A model generated the notes under the pieces. It made no database searches. It was not told the DNA's origin and worked only from the letters and a program-made list of their open reading frames with translations. DNA of 64,000 bases from an uncultured Aggregatibacter sp. (lineage in GTDB: Bacteria > Pseudomonadota > Gammaproteobacteria > Enterobacterales > Pasteurellaceae). The stretch covers positions 33,437-97,436 of the forward strand of contig NZ_CABFLM010000082.1 of NCBI RefSeq assembly GCF_901873365.1, in the 5' to 3' direction. Position numbers and translations under genes: made by a program. Below, piece after piece: positions 9,112-17,813 of the stretch; the first letter of the stretch is position 1, and the number at the start of each line of letters is the position of its first letter.

Positions 9112-9981
9112 ATGCAATCAAATCGTTTTGCGGCCAGTATGTTGGTTATCGGCTGTGTCTTATTTGGGCTCGGTAGCCTTATCGTTAAATTTGTTCCTGT
9201 TGGCGCCTACGCCATCGCCTTTTGGCGGTTGCTAATTGCATCAGGAATTTTTGGGCTTTTAATGAAGCTTTATCGTAAGCCCTTGCCAAAACAACCTAAG
9301 GCTTTATTTTGGGCAATCGCTTCAGGCATATTTCTCGCATTTGATTTAGCCTTTTGGCATGAAAGCATTTACGCTGTCGGACCGGGTATTTCCACTCTAT
9401 TAAACAGCTTACAAATCTTCTTTTTAGCATTTATTGGTTGGCTGTTTTTTCAAGAACAGCAAAGTAAATTACAGCTTGCAAGCCTGCTTATCGCAATAGT
9501 CGGTGTAGTGCTTATTGCCAGTCCCGAACTTCAACATAATATCGAAGCGGGCTATGGTATTTTTATCGGATTACTTTCCGGCGCCTGCCTCGCCGCCTCC
9601 ATGGCATCGATTCGCCAAGTACACCGCATTGAACCGATTTCCATTTTTCCACTCATGTGGCTTATCAGTATCAGTGGTACCATCACATTAACTCTGCCAT
9701 CACTGATATTCAACGCCGATTCCCTTTATCCAACAACACTCACGGACATCAGTTTAATTCTGACTTACGGTGTTGTTATGCAATGCATCGCCTGGGGTAT
9801 GATTGCCTACACAATCCCTTTGCTCAGTCTAGGCTTAACCGGATTATTGTTACTTTCCGAACCTGTCGCTGCACTCGTTATCGACGCATTTTTATTACAC
9901 AAACCCATCAACGTATGGCAATGGTTCGGGGCCTTTATCACCTTAGTCGCCATTTATTTAGGGTCACTGAAAAATAAATGA
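9112..9981 (+). CDS. EamA/DMT-superfamily permease
   Basis: The 289-residue membrane protein has about ten hydrophobic helices arranged as two EamA repeats (residues about 5-135 and 150-285). This is the drug/metabolite transporter layout with no substrate evident. The ATG at 9112 follows dacB by 94 bases that include an uptake signal. Confidence 0.85.
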   Translation: MQSNRFAASMLVIGCVLFGLGSLIVKFVPVGAYAIAFWRLLIASGIFGLLMKLYRKPLPKQPKALFWAIASGIFLAFDLAFWHESIYAVGPGISTLLNSLQIFFLAFIGWLFFQEQQSKLQLASLLIAIVGVVLIASPELQHNIEAGYGIFIGLLSGACLAASMASIRQVHRIEPISIFPLMWLISISGTITLTLPSLIFNADSLYPTTLTDISLILTYGVVMQCIAWGMIAYTIPLLSLGLTGLLLLSEPVAALVIDAFLLHKPINVWQWFGAFITLVAIYLGSLKNK

Positions 9982-10178
9982 AAAAAACACCGCACTTTAT
10001 GTGGTAAGACAATCGCTAGCGTTTACGTTAGAGGGGGGAAATGATAGAATGCGCCACGGTTTTGTGATAGAACATCAACATCGTTAAAAGTGCGGTTAAA
10101 ATCGGCAACGTTTTCGTATTGCGTTGCAATGCATTCGGCATATAATCTTCTCCATAATTAAATAAGGGAGAAAAAATT

Positions 10179-10406
10179 ATGTTAGATAGCTCAGTGAATT
10201 TCCGTACTCAGACAGAGATTAAATAGCAAGCCTTTAATGTCATCAAAAGCTACTGTTTAACGCCTGCTCAAGTATTAAACATGTTTTAACCCAAAATCGC
10301 CAAAACCAATACCATTCTGCTCAGTTTAGATTATCAGCTGAATGAAACCACCTGTCGCGCAATGGAAGATTCTTTAAATGGAGAAGTGTTACATGTATTC
10401 CTTTGA
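10179..10406 (+). pseudogene. Decayed RelB/DinJ-family antitoxin
   Basis: In one frame from the ATG at 10179 the sequence reads MLDSSVNFRTQTEIK, stop, QAFNVIKSYCLTPAQVLNMF, stop, then PKIAKTNTI and further, to a TGA at 10404-10406. The VNFRTQTEIK...AF...LTPAQVLNMF pattern is that of ribbon-helix-helix RelB/DinJ antitoxins. Two internal TAG/TAA stops break it. A good Shine-Dalgarno (AAGGGAG) precedes the ATG. No intact toxin gene follows. The rest of 9982-10508 holds uptake signals and nothing else I can call. Confidence 0.7.
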
Positions 10407-10508
10407 AGAATTTCAAAATCAAATGCGGGATTTATGTAAATCCTAAAATGTTTGATCTTATCCTTTGTCCTAATTAAATAATATAACCAAAATCTAAATG
10501 AGATAAAA

Positions 10509-10847
10509 ATGAGCCAATTAGATCTATTAAAGAATACTAAAAACAGACAACAACTAGAGGAATTTCTAAAAAATAATAATATTCCTGAAACGGAAAATTT
10601 TAAAGCGCAAATAAAAACTCTTAACCTTGATTTGAATGATGTTGAAATTAACATAGACAATAACCACCGTAAGGATTGGGGTGTTGTGAATATATATTGG
10701 GAAAATACAATATGTAATTACAAAGAATTAGGATTATATGGTTCATACCGTTCAGATTATTACCATATCAACTTTGACCTGAAAAATAATATTCTAATTA
10801 TTTTCAGTGATAAAACTAAAATTCAAATTAGCTATACAACTAACTAA
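10509..10847 (+). CDS. Hypothetical 112-residue AT-rich protein
   Basis: I do not recognise this protein. It is small, soluble, and rich in Asn, Lys and Ile (MSQLDLLKNTKNRQQLEEFL... to ...KTKIQISYTTN). It is much more AT-rich than the neighbouring core genes, suggesting recent acquisition. It is squeezed between a dead antitoxin and guaA, 13 bases before the guaA start. Size and context would fit an orphan immunity-type protein, but that is a guess. Confidence 0.6.
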   Translation: MSQLDLLKNTKNRQQLEEFLKNNNIPETENFKAQIKTLNLDLNDVEINIDNNHRKDWGVVNIYWENTICNYKELGLYGSYRSDYYHINFDLKNNILIIFSDKTKIQISYTTN

Positions 10848-10860
10848 GGCTACTACAACC

Positions 10861-12420
10861 ATGACCAACATTCACAACCATAAAATCCTCATCCTCGACT
10901 TTGGTTCCCAATACACCCAACTTATCGCCCGCCGTGTACGTGAAATCGGTGTGTATTGCGAGCTTTGGGCGTGGGATGTCACCGAACAACAAATCCGTGA
11001 TTTCAACCCAACGGGGATTATCCTTTCCGGCGGTCCGGAAAGCACCACGGAAGAAAACAGCCCGCGTGCGCCAGAATATGTCTTTAGTGCCGGTGTTCCT
11101 GTGCTGGGCATTTGCTACGGTATGCAAACTATGGCAATGCAACTTGGCGGTTTAACCGAAACCTCTGATCACCGCGAGTTCGGCTATGCTTCCGTTTTAA
11201 TGGAAAATACCACTGCACTTTTCGCTGATCTCAATGACGGCGATAACAAATTGGATGTGTGGATGAGCCATGGCGATAAAGTCACCCGCTTGCCACAAAA
11301 CTTCCAAGTGACCGGCACAACACCAACTTGCCCGATTGCCGCGATGTCTGATGAAAGCCGCCATTTCTACGGCGTGCAATTCCACCCTGAAGTCACACAC
11401 ACTAAAAAAGGCTTGGAATTATTAACTAATTTCGTGGTGAACATTTGCGGTTGCGAAACCAAATGGACCGCCGAAAACATCATTGAAGACGCCGTTGCCC
11501 GCATTAAAGAGCAAGTAGGCGATGACGAAGTCATTTTAGGTTTATCCGGTGGCGTGGATTCCTCTGTGGTCGCGTTGTTATTACATCGTGCCATCGGCAA
11601 AAACTTACATTGCGTGTTTGTCGATAACGGTTTATTGCGTTTAAACGAAGGCGATCAAGTCATGGAAATGTTCGGCAATAAATTCGGCTTAAACATCACG
11701 CGTGTCGATGCAGAAAGCCGTTTTTTAGGCGAACTTGCCGGCGTATCAGATCCGGAAGCGAAACGTAAAATTATCGGCAAAGTGTTTGTGGACGTATTCG
11801 ATGATGAATCTAAAAAACTCACCAACGTCAAATGGTTAGCACAAGGCACCATTTACCCTGACGTAATCGAATCTGCCGCCAGCAAAACCGGCAAAGCCCA
11901 CGTCATCAAATCCCACCACAACGTAGGTGGCTTGCCGGATTATATGAAACTCGGCTTAGTCGAACCGTTGCGTGAATTGTTCAAAGATGAAGTGCGTAAA
12001 ATCGGTCTAGCTTTAGGTTTACCGGCTGAAATGATCAACCGCCACCCATTCCCTGGCCCGGGTTTAGGCGTGCGTGTACTCGGTGAGGTGAAAAAAGAAT
12101 ACTGCGATTTATTACGCCGAGCCGATGCCATCTTTATCGAAGAATTACGCAACAGCGGTTGGTATGAAAAAACCAGCCAAGCCTTCAGCGTATTCTTACC
12201 AGTGAAATCTGTCGGTGTAATGGGTGACGGACGTAAATACGATTGGGTTATCTCACTACGTGCAGTAGAAACCATCGATTTTATGACCGCACATTGGGCA
12301 CACCTGCCTTATGATTTACTCGGCAAAGTCTCCAACCGTATCATCAACGAAGTGAACGGCATTTCCCGCGTCGTGTACGACATTAGCGGCAAGCCACCAG
12401 CAACTATCGAATGGGAATAA
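10861..12420 (+). CDS. guaA: GMP synthase (glutamine-hydrolysing)
   Basis: GuaA converts XMP to GMP using ATP and glutamine. The 519-residue protein has an N-terminal class I amidotransferase with nucleophile Cys in VLGICYGMQ. An ATP pyrophosphatase domain follows with LSGGVDSS. The dimerisation domain ends PPATIEWE. The start at 10861 (MTNIHNHKILILDFGSQY) is chosen by family alignment. The prophage attL core overlaps the last two sense codons and the stop, and the frame is unharmed. Confidence 0.98.
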   Translation: MTNIHNHKILILDFGSQYTQLIARRVREIGVYCELWAWDVTEQQIRDFNPTGIILSGGPESTTEENSPRAPEYVFSAGVPVLGICYGMQTMAMQLGGLTETSDHREFGYASVLMENTTALFADLNDGDNKLDVWMSHGDKVTRLPQNFQVTGTTPTCPIAAMSDESRHFYGVQFHPEVTHTKKGLELLTNFVVNICGCETKWTAENIIEDAVARIKEQVGDDEVILGLSGGVDSSVVALLLHRAIGKNLHCVFVDNGLLRLNEGDQVMEMFGNKFGLNITRVDAESRFLGELAGVSDPEAKRKIIGKVFVDVFDDESKKLTNVKWLAQGTIYPDVIESAASKTGKAHVIKSHHNVGGLPDYMKLGLVEPLRELFKDEVRKIGLALGLPAEMINRHPFPGPGLGVRVLGEVKKEYCDLLRRADAIFIEELRNSGWYEKTSQAFSVFLPVKSVGVMGDGRKYDWVISLRAVETIDFMTAHWAHLPYDLLGKVSNRIINEVNGISRVVYDISGKPPATIEWE

Positions 12421-12424
12421 AAAA
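12412..12424. other. attL core
   Basis: The 13-bp TGGGAATAAAAAA spans the last codons and stop of guaA and matches attR exactly. The matching extends 6 bases upstream with one difference (ATCGAa here, ATCGAg at attR). Confidence 0.85.
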
Positions 12425-12466
12425 CCCGCTTTTCATAAAATAACATATCATTTCAAAAATAACCTT

Positions 12467-12490
12467 AAGCCCTGTATTTACAGGGCTTTT
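12467..12490 (+). terminator. Intrinsic terminator just inside attL
   Basis: AAGCCCTG and CAGGGCTTTT form a stem and U-tract. It is phage-borne and would terminate guaA transcription in the lysogen, replacing the host terminator moved to 62824. Confidence 0.75.
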
Positions 12491-12544
12491 CTATTTCATC
12501 TTATTTCATTGTGTTTCGTGGTAGTTTATTTTTCTATCGGTAAA

Positions 12545-12613
12545 TTTGACGGTAAAACCTTGAGCTTGTCAGAAAAAAGATCGAAAATACCGTCAAATTC
12601 ATGACGGTAAAAG
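12545..12613. promoter_or_regulatory. Putative integrase arm-type sites, left
   Basis: TTGACGGTAAAAC (12545-12557), an inverted copy TACCGTCAAA (about 12588-12597) and ATGACGGTAAAAG (12601-12613) lie between attL and the integrase gene. Matching copies sit by attR at 62699-62722. Confidence 0.6.
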
Positions 12614-12623
12614 TGGACGTAAA

Positions 12624-13823
12624 ATGCTAACAGATACAAAAATCAAATCTCTTAAACCTAAAGACAAAGTTTATAAAGTGGCAGACCGTGACGGGCTTTA
12701 TGTGTCCGTCTCCACCGCCGGCACTATAACCTTTCGCTATGACTACCGAATCAACGGCAGACGGGAAACGCTAACCATCGGTAAATATGGTGCTGACGGT
12801 ATAAATCTTGCAGAAGCCCGTGAGCGTTTAATGATCGCCCGCAAGCAAGTAAGCGAAGGAATATCCCCCGCCACTGAAAAACGTGCCGAACGAAATAAAA
12901 TTCGTAATGCGGATCGCTTCTGTGTGTTCGCTGAAAAATATCTTGCTGATGTACAGCTTGCTGATAGCACTAAAGCTCTGCGTGTCGCTACGTACGAACG
13001 AGATATTAAAGATACATTTGGTAACCGCTTAATGACAGAAATCACAGCAGATGAAATTCGTAGTCACTGTGAAAAAATTAAAGAACGTGGTGCGCCATCT
13101 ACAGCAATTTTTGTGCGTGATTTAATTGCTAACGTTTACCGCTATGCGATTCAGCGAGGCCATAAGTTCGCAAATCCAGCTGATGAAATTGCGAACTCTT
13201 CTATTGCGACATTTAAGAAACGTGAACGCGTTCTAACTCCAAGGGAAATAAAACTCTTCTTTAATACACTTGAAGAAACACAGTCGGATTTTGCGTTAAA
13301 AAAAGCAGTGAAATTTATCTTACTCACCATGGTTCGTAAAGGGGAATTGGTTAATGCCACATGGGATGAAGTGGACTTCAAAAATAAAGTGTGGACAATC
13401 CCAGCCGAGCGCATGAAAGCCAAACGTGCGCACAATGTGTATTTATCTGAACAAGCTATTGATTTGATCGTAGCATTTCAGATTTATTCGGAAGGCTCAC
13501 CGTATCTTTTGCCTGGTAGGATTAATCGCAGACAGCCAATAGCAAATAGTTCATTAAACCGCGTGATTGCTAACTGTATTAAATTTATCAATAAAGACGA
13601 ACAACGAATTGATGATTTCACTGTTCACGATTTACGCCGCACCGGCTCTACTCTACTACATGAAATGGGCTTTAATAGTGATTGGATTGAGAAGAGTTTA
13701 GCACATGAGCAACAAGGCGTGCGTGCTGTTTATAATAAAGCGGAATATGCCGAACAACGAAAAGAAATGATGCAACGGTGGGCGGATCAGGTTGATGAAT
13801 GGATAAATGATAATAGTCTCTAA
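12624..13823 (+). CDS. int: Tyrosine-family site-specific integrase (P4-type)
   Basis: The 399-residue recombinase mediates integration and excision. It has an N-terminal DUF4102-type arm-binding domain (about 1-85), a SAM-like core-binding domain (about 100-190), and the catalytic domain. The visible catalytic set is R238 (MVRKGEL), H335-x-x-R338 (HDLRRTG), H361 (LAHEQQG) and nucleophile Y370 (VYNKAEY). It reads inward from attL. In the circular phage it would lie directly downstream of alpA, across attP. Confidence 0.95.
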   Translation: MLTDTKIKSLKPKDKVYKVADRDGLYVSVSTAGTITFRYDYRINGRRETLTIGKYGADGINLAEARERLMIARKQVSEGISPATEKRAERNKIRNADRFCVFAEKYLADVQLADSTKALRVATYERDIKDTFGNRLMTEITADEIRSHCEKIKERGAPSTAIFVRDLIANVYRYAIQRGHKFANPADEIANSSIATFKKRERVLTPREIKLFFNTLEETQSDFALKKAVKFILLTMVRKGELVNATWDEVDFKNKVWTIPAERMKAKRAHNVYLSEQAIDLIVAFQIYSEGSPYLLPGRINRRQPIANSSLNRVIANCIKFINKDEQRIDDFTVHDLRRTGSTLLHEMGFNSDWIEKSLAHEQQGVRAVYNKAEYAEQRKEMMQRWADQVDEWINDNSL

Positions 13824-13826
13824 AAA

Positions 13827-13853
13827 AGATGGCGGAATTACCCGCCGTTTTAT
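13827..13853. terminator. Bidirectional terminator between int and late operon
   Basis: GGCGG AATTAC CCGCC with flanking A and T tracts separates two convergent genes. Confidence 0.7.
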
Positions 13854-14623
13854 TAGAAAGTTCGTGGGGTAAATGTTGAAGGGGTGTATTGATTATGTTT
13901 TGCAGCCCACTCTTTTGCTTCTTCGGAAGCCTTAGCAAAATTCATTCGAGATTGTTCTTCCTGTTTTTGTTTAGCCAATTGAGCAACTTCTTTCGCGGAA
14001 AGGTTATTCATGTCAACTATGTTCCGCTGAGGTGGAGTTATTGTAGGTTTCACTTCTTGTACTTCCGGCACCTTTGGTTTTGGATTAAATAAATCCATAT
14101 CCCCTCCGCTTGTCATGTAAAGCGCATTCCCCATCTGCTCTGCGCCTTTGAATGCAGCAATAGTATCAGGGCGTTTCAAGTAATTAGATCGCTCGTTGGC
14201 TAAGTTATTGATTCGCTCTGTAATGGCATCTTTCTGTGCTTTATCCTCTGTTACCGCCAGTTTTTCTTGAAGAGAATTTAACTGAGCATCATAAACCCCT
14301 AGGACTTGCATTGCCCCGGTTAAGTTCTTTTGCGCCTGAGAATTTCCATCACCTGAGTTGCTTCTAGAATATTGAGCAGAAATGCGCGCTCTTGCGGCAG
14401 CTTCGGAGATGGCATTGCGGGATCTGTGATCCTCCAATTCAAACTCATGTTGGAATTTTTTATCTTGCTGTTCAGCATCGAAAGCGCGTTGTTTATCAGA
14501 TTCTTTTGTGCGCCAATCTAACATCTTGTCTGTTTCTTCGTTTTTCCAGCCTTGCTCCACATTTTTTACTATGCCGGTGCCGAGGCCTTGCGCCATTGCC
14601 GCCAAAATGCCACCAAAACCCAT
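13853..14623 (-). CDS. Predicted virion/ejection-type structural protein
   Basis: I do not recognise a named family. The 256-residue protein has a glycine-rich hydrophobic N-terminus (MGFGGILAAMAQGLGTG). A long charged helical stretch, Q-rich and probably coiled-coil (about 25-130), follows, and then a Pro-rich tail. This is the last gene of the leftward late operon, 2 bases after the preceding gene. Composition and position resemble internal or ejection proteins of podoviruses. Confidence 0.6.
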   Translation of the reverse strand: MGFGGILAAMAQGLGTGIVKNVEQGWKNEETDKMLDWRTKESDKQRAFDAEQQDKKFQHEFELEDHRSRNAISEAAARARISAQYSRSNSGDGNSQAQKNLTGAMQVLGVYDAQLNSLQEKLAVTEDKAQKDAITERINNLANERSNYLKRPDTIAAFKGAEQMGNALYMTSGGDMDLFNPKPKVPEVQEVKPTITPPQRNIVDMNNLSAKEVAQLAKQKQEEQSRMNFAKASEEAKEWAAKHNQYTPSTFTPRTF

Positions 14624-14625
14624 AA

Positions 14626-15138
14626 CTACACCCCTTGCTGTTGCATTGTTTGTTGTCCGCCTTGCATTTGTGCTTGGCGTTGATTTTCCATTTCAGCCAC
14701 TTTGTTGATCATGTCAACGTATTGCTGCTCTTCTTCCGGTGGCAAAATACCGTTTGTCGCTTCGCCGAATTCATCTAATGCATTCATCAAAATATCAATC
14801 AACACATCATCAATTTGTTCTTCAGGCACGCCGACTTGTTGCAATAATTGCATAGCCAAGTCTTTGGCCACCTGCATCATCACTTGCGGTGGAATGGTTT
14901 TGCCGTTTTGTTGAGCCGCTTGGAGGTTAGTAATCATCGCCGTTGCAACTAAATCTGCAATGCCGTCGACCGGTCCTTTTTGTTGAATGCGTTCTTGCGC
15001 CACATTTGCAATGGCATTCATGGAGTTTTCCATTAGCATTTGATACATTTGTGCCATGCTACCTTGTTGACTATTTTGATTTTGTTGCATTGCCTGTTGC
15101 GGTTGTGCTTGTTGTGTCATTGAATCTAAAATACCCAT
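14626..15138 (-). CDS. Gln/Met-rich late structural protein
   Basis: The 170-residue protein has Gln-rich ends (QQAQPQQAMQQNQNSQQ at the start, QQTMQQQGV at the end). Between them is a helical, acidic core with PEEQIDDVLIDILMNALDEFGEATNGILPPEEE. The function is unknown. It is the second-last gene of the late operon, tightly spaced to both neighbours, so it is probably a virion-associated protein. Confidence 0.6.
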   Translation of the reverse strand: MGILDSMTQQAQPQQAMQQNQNSQQGSMAQMYQMLMENSMNAIANVAQERIQQKGPVDGIADLVATAMITNLQAAQQNGKTIPPQVMMQVAKDLAMQLLQQVGVPEEQIDDVLIDILMNALDEFGEATNGILPPEEEQQYVDMINKVAEMENQRQAQMQGGQQTMQQQGV

Positions 15139-15147
15139 GTTTTACCT

Positions 15148-16227
15148 CTATTTAATGTAAACGTTTTTCCATAAATTGGTCAGTGTTGGAATGCCTTCAA
15201 TGCGTTCTTCGTCATCCTGTTGTTTGGTTCGGGAATACATTGTATTAAGGATTCCTTTGTTATTTTCACTGCCTCCGGTCGTGTTGCGATTAAACTCTCT
15301 TTCTTTCTGCGCTTGTGCAATGCGCTCATCTCTTGCTGAGATTAATCCTTTCAACGTTTCACGACCGGGTTGTTTCGCCATATCTCGCAAAGCAGAGTTC
15401 ACTTGATAATTCTCAATCCCATTATTGACCACTGCACCGACCGGCGACCCTGTTGCAAAAGAAAGTAATCCCCCAGTAACACTTCCTACCCCCCTCGTCC
15501 ATTTGTTTCCTGTTGAGTTGTATTTATCACTGAGCTCATCCTCCAGTTTATTGATCTCATAGTTGTACACCATCTTGTCATCAATAGACGGGAGGGAATT
15601 AATGGTTTTACTTTTTACGTCATCAAACCGATTAACAATATTCCCTAGATTGCTTAGCGTTTTACCGGCGGCGGCCTTACCGAGGGTTTCTATAGCACTG
15701 CTTGCGGGCATTACGGTATCGGCAACATTTTTTACCATGTTTCCAATTCCGTTAAATGCCTGTTTTCTATTGGTTAACTCAAATAGATCTCTTTGAGCGG
15801 CACTCGCACCAACTTTTCCTGCGTTCACGGACTGTGCCGTATTTGTTGGCAGTGTTGATTCTTTTTTTACGCCATCAATGAAATTATTCCAGGTATCAGC
15901 ATATGGGGAATTAATAAGCCCTGATTGTGCCAATGTATTATTTGTTAGAGAGCTATGTTTATTTGAGCCAAGAGAATTTCTTGTGTTGTTTACTGCACCA
16001 CTGATTGCGCTCCTACTACCACCCCATCCATTCGTGTTTCTTTCGTTAAACTCATTAGTATATGCTTCATCCTTCCCGTATTTAGAAAGATGGCGATCCA
16101 TCCTGTCCCTTGAGTTTTCATATCCACCGCCACTTTCATGTTCTGACCATCCTCCACCAAGATCACCGGATCGTTCATACCCGGCATTATCCATCATTTC
16201 ACCGAAACTATCCGATATTCTGCCCAT
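15148..16227 (-). CDS. Late structural protein, 359 residues
   Basis: The N-terminal third is Gly/Ser/Asn-rich and polar (GGGWSEHESGGGYENSRDRMDRH). The C-terminal half is helical with hydrophobic Gly/Ala patches (GVGSVTGGLLSFATGSPVGAVVNNGIENY) that could insert into a membrane. This pattern is seen in ejected internal proteins. No family was identified. It lies 3 bases after the preceding gene. Confidence 0.6.
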   Translation of the reverse strand: MGRISDSFGEMMDNAGYERSGDLGGGWSEHESGGGYENSRDRMDRHLSKYGKDEAYTNEFNERNTNGWGGSRSAISGAVNNTRNSLGSNKHSSLTNNTLAQSGLINSPYADTWNNFIDGVKKESTLPTNTAQSVNAGKVGASAAQRDLFELTNRKQAFNGIGNMVKNVADTVMPASSAIETLGKAAAGKTLSNLGNIVNRFDDVKSKTINSLPSIDDKMVYNYEINKLEDELSDKYNSTGNKWTRGVGSVTGGLLSFATGSPVGAVVNNGIENYQVNSALRDMAKQPGRETLKGLISARDERIAQAQKEREFNRNTTGGSENNKGILNTMYSRTKQQDDEERIEGIPTLTNLWKNVYIK

Positions 16228-16229
16228 AA

Positions 16230-16598
16230 CTAACCACCTTTCGCCTCAGTGAGTTTCTTCATTTCTGTCAAAATCCCGCCGTTCGCTAACCCTGGTGCTT
16301 CATCAACCGTTAGACTGCGATAGGATATATCTGTATCCGGTACAGTAGAGTATTTTGATTTCATTTGATCCTGCAGATTGAGTAATTCCCGTTGCTGTTT
16401 CATCAAATCTCTGCCGGCTTCTTTTTGTGCAAAATAACCACCGATTCCGGCAACCGCATTCCCTAATAAATTTGTTGCCGCTTTGTTTTTATCCATCCAA
16501 TTAAGCGCATCGGTTGCCCAACCGTTTGATTTCGCGCCATCTGCGGTAGAATCAAATGCGCCTGTAATTGCGCTCCATGCAGTATCCCAAAATGCCAT
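16230..16598 (-). CDS. Small late structural protein
   Basis: The 122-residue protein starts MAFWDTAWSAITGAFDSTADG; a perfect GGAGG lies 9 bases ahead of this ATG, which decides it over the upstream TTG. AATNLLGNAVAGIGGYFAQKEAG is an Ala/Gly-rich hydrophobic helix, followed by a coiled-coil-like QQRELLNLQDQM segment. The context suggests an ejection or head-internal protein. Confidence 0.6.
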   Translation of the reverse strand: MAFWDTAWSAITGAFDSTADGAKSNGWATDALNWMDKNKAATNLLGNAVAGIGGYFAQKEAGRDLMKQQRELLNLQDQMKSKYSTVPDTDISYRSLTVDEAPGLANGGILTEMKKLTEAKGG

Positions 16599-16611
16599 AA
16601 TCAATTACCTC

Positions 16612-17760
16612 CTAATAAACACCTATGTTTGGCACACCCAAATTCGGGAATGACGACCAGTTCTGTCTTGTTGTCGGGATGCCTTGCATGAATCTCGACA
16701 TGAAATTCATTTCAGAATCACGACTTTCTTTCAGCATATTGATTGCTTTCTTTTTATCTTCCTCCTTCATCGATGTGTTATTTAACACGGCAGCGATTTG
16801 TGCATCAAAGTTGTTCGTTATTTGTTGTGCAAAATCAATAGACTTTCCGATGGTATTTGCAGAGACTTCAGCATTGAGTCTCTGCATATTGTTGCTATGA
16901 TTAATATTAGCCAAATCACGTTGATGAGTACGATCTAATCCTGCTTGTTCAGCCGTAAATTGGTTTTGTTGTTGGTTTAGCCTACTTTGGTTTTGGTAAT
17001 TCAAGTCGGCTTGGAGTTGGGTTAAACCACGCTGATGAGTGCGATCTAATCCTGCTTGTTCAGCCGTAAATTGGTTTTGTTGTTGGTTTAGCCTACTTTG
17101 GTTTTGGTAATTCAAGTCGGCTTGGAGTTGGGTTAAACCACGCTGATGAGTGCGATCTAATCCTGCTTGTTCAGCCGTGAATTGGTTTTGTTGCTGATTC
17201 AACCTACTTTGGTTTTGGTAATTCAAGTCAGCTTGCAATTTAGCAAGATTAGTTTGTTGAGTACGATCTAATCCTGCCTGCTCTGCGCTGAATTTATTCT
17301 GCGCTTGGTTTAATCGACTTTGATTACTATAGGCTAAATCAGACTGTAACTGCGCCATACCACGCTGATGACCTCTGTCCAGTCCAGCTTGCTCAGCGGC
17401 AAATTGGTTTTGTTGTTGGTTAAGTTTACTTTGGTTTTGGTAATTCAAGTCAGCTTGCAAGCGTGTTTGCTTTTCGGTAAAAGCGTTCTGCGTATCTTGA
17501 CTTGCAATCGGCATGGCAGCATCTAACATGGCACGCTGTGCAGCCTCTGCCCCGGCGGTTGAATTTTGTAATCCTCGGTTAGCCGCGATACGCTCGCCTT
17601 TGGCTGCGGCAGATCTCATTAATAACGAATTACTATTGAGGATGTTTGCCACATTGCTTGCCATAGTTTGTGAGTTATCTTGTGGCGGTGTTTGTGAAAT
17701 GGTTGGCGCACGAGGTTGTTTTTTGTTTAGCGCCTCGGTCATTGAGCCTAGAATTGACAT
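16612..17760 (-). CDS. Gln-rich virion protein with 37-residue tandem repeats
   Basis: The 382-residue protein contains five tandem copies (about residues 100-290) of a 37-residue unit of the type NQSRLNQQQNQFTAEQAG LDRTHQRGL. The two C-terminal-most full units are almost identical at the DNA level. The repeats should form a long coiled coil. It has no transmembrane segment and a Ser/Asn-rich head. Unequal recombination could change the repeat number. Position in the late cluster suggests an ejection or internal virion protein. Confidence 0.65.
   Translation of the reverse strand: MSILGSMTEALNKKQPRAPTISQTPPQDNSQTMASNVANILNSNSLLMRSAAAKGERIAANRGLQNSTAGAEAAQRAMLDAAMPIASQDTQNAFTEKQTRLQADLNYQNQSKLNQQQNQFAAEQAGLDRGHQRGMAQLQSDLAYSNQSRLNQAQNKFSAEQAGLDRTQQTNLAKLQADLNYQNQSRLNQQQNQFTAEQAGLDRTHQRGLTQLQADLNYQNQSRLNQQQNQFTAEQAGLDRTHQRGLTQLQADLNYQNQSRLNQQQNQFTAEQAGLDRTHQRDLANINHSNNMQRLNAEVSANTIGKSIDFAQQITNNFDAQIAAVLNNTSMKEEDKKKAINMLKESRDSEMNFMSRFMQGIPTTRQNWSSFPNLGVPNIGVY
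16925..17470 (-). repeat. 111-bp in-frame tandem repeat array
   Basis: CGATCTAATCCTGC recurs with a 111-base period at about 16931, 17042, 17153 and 17264, and in diverged form at about 17374. The period is exactly 37 codons and the copies nearest the gene's 3' end are the most alike. Confidence 0.85.
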
Positions 17761-17772
17761 ATATTCTCCTAC

Positions 17773-17800
17773 AAAAAAAAGACCGCACTTCGGCGGTCTC
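17773..17800 (-). terminator. Intrinsic terminator built on an uptake signal
   Basis: The minus-strand stem GACCGC/GCGGTC has loop CGAAGT and is followed by eight U. The stem includes the uptake-signal core. Confidence 0.7.
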
Positions 17801-17813
17801 TTGTTGAAAATTT

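Noticed and set aside
10334..10660. Minus-strand 108-residue ORF
   Set aside because: It is AT-rich, overlaps the antitoxin pseudogene and the gene at 10509, and has no recognisable protein features.
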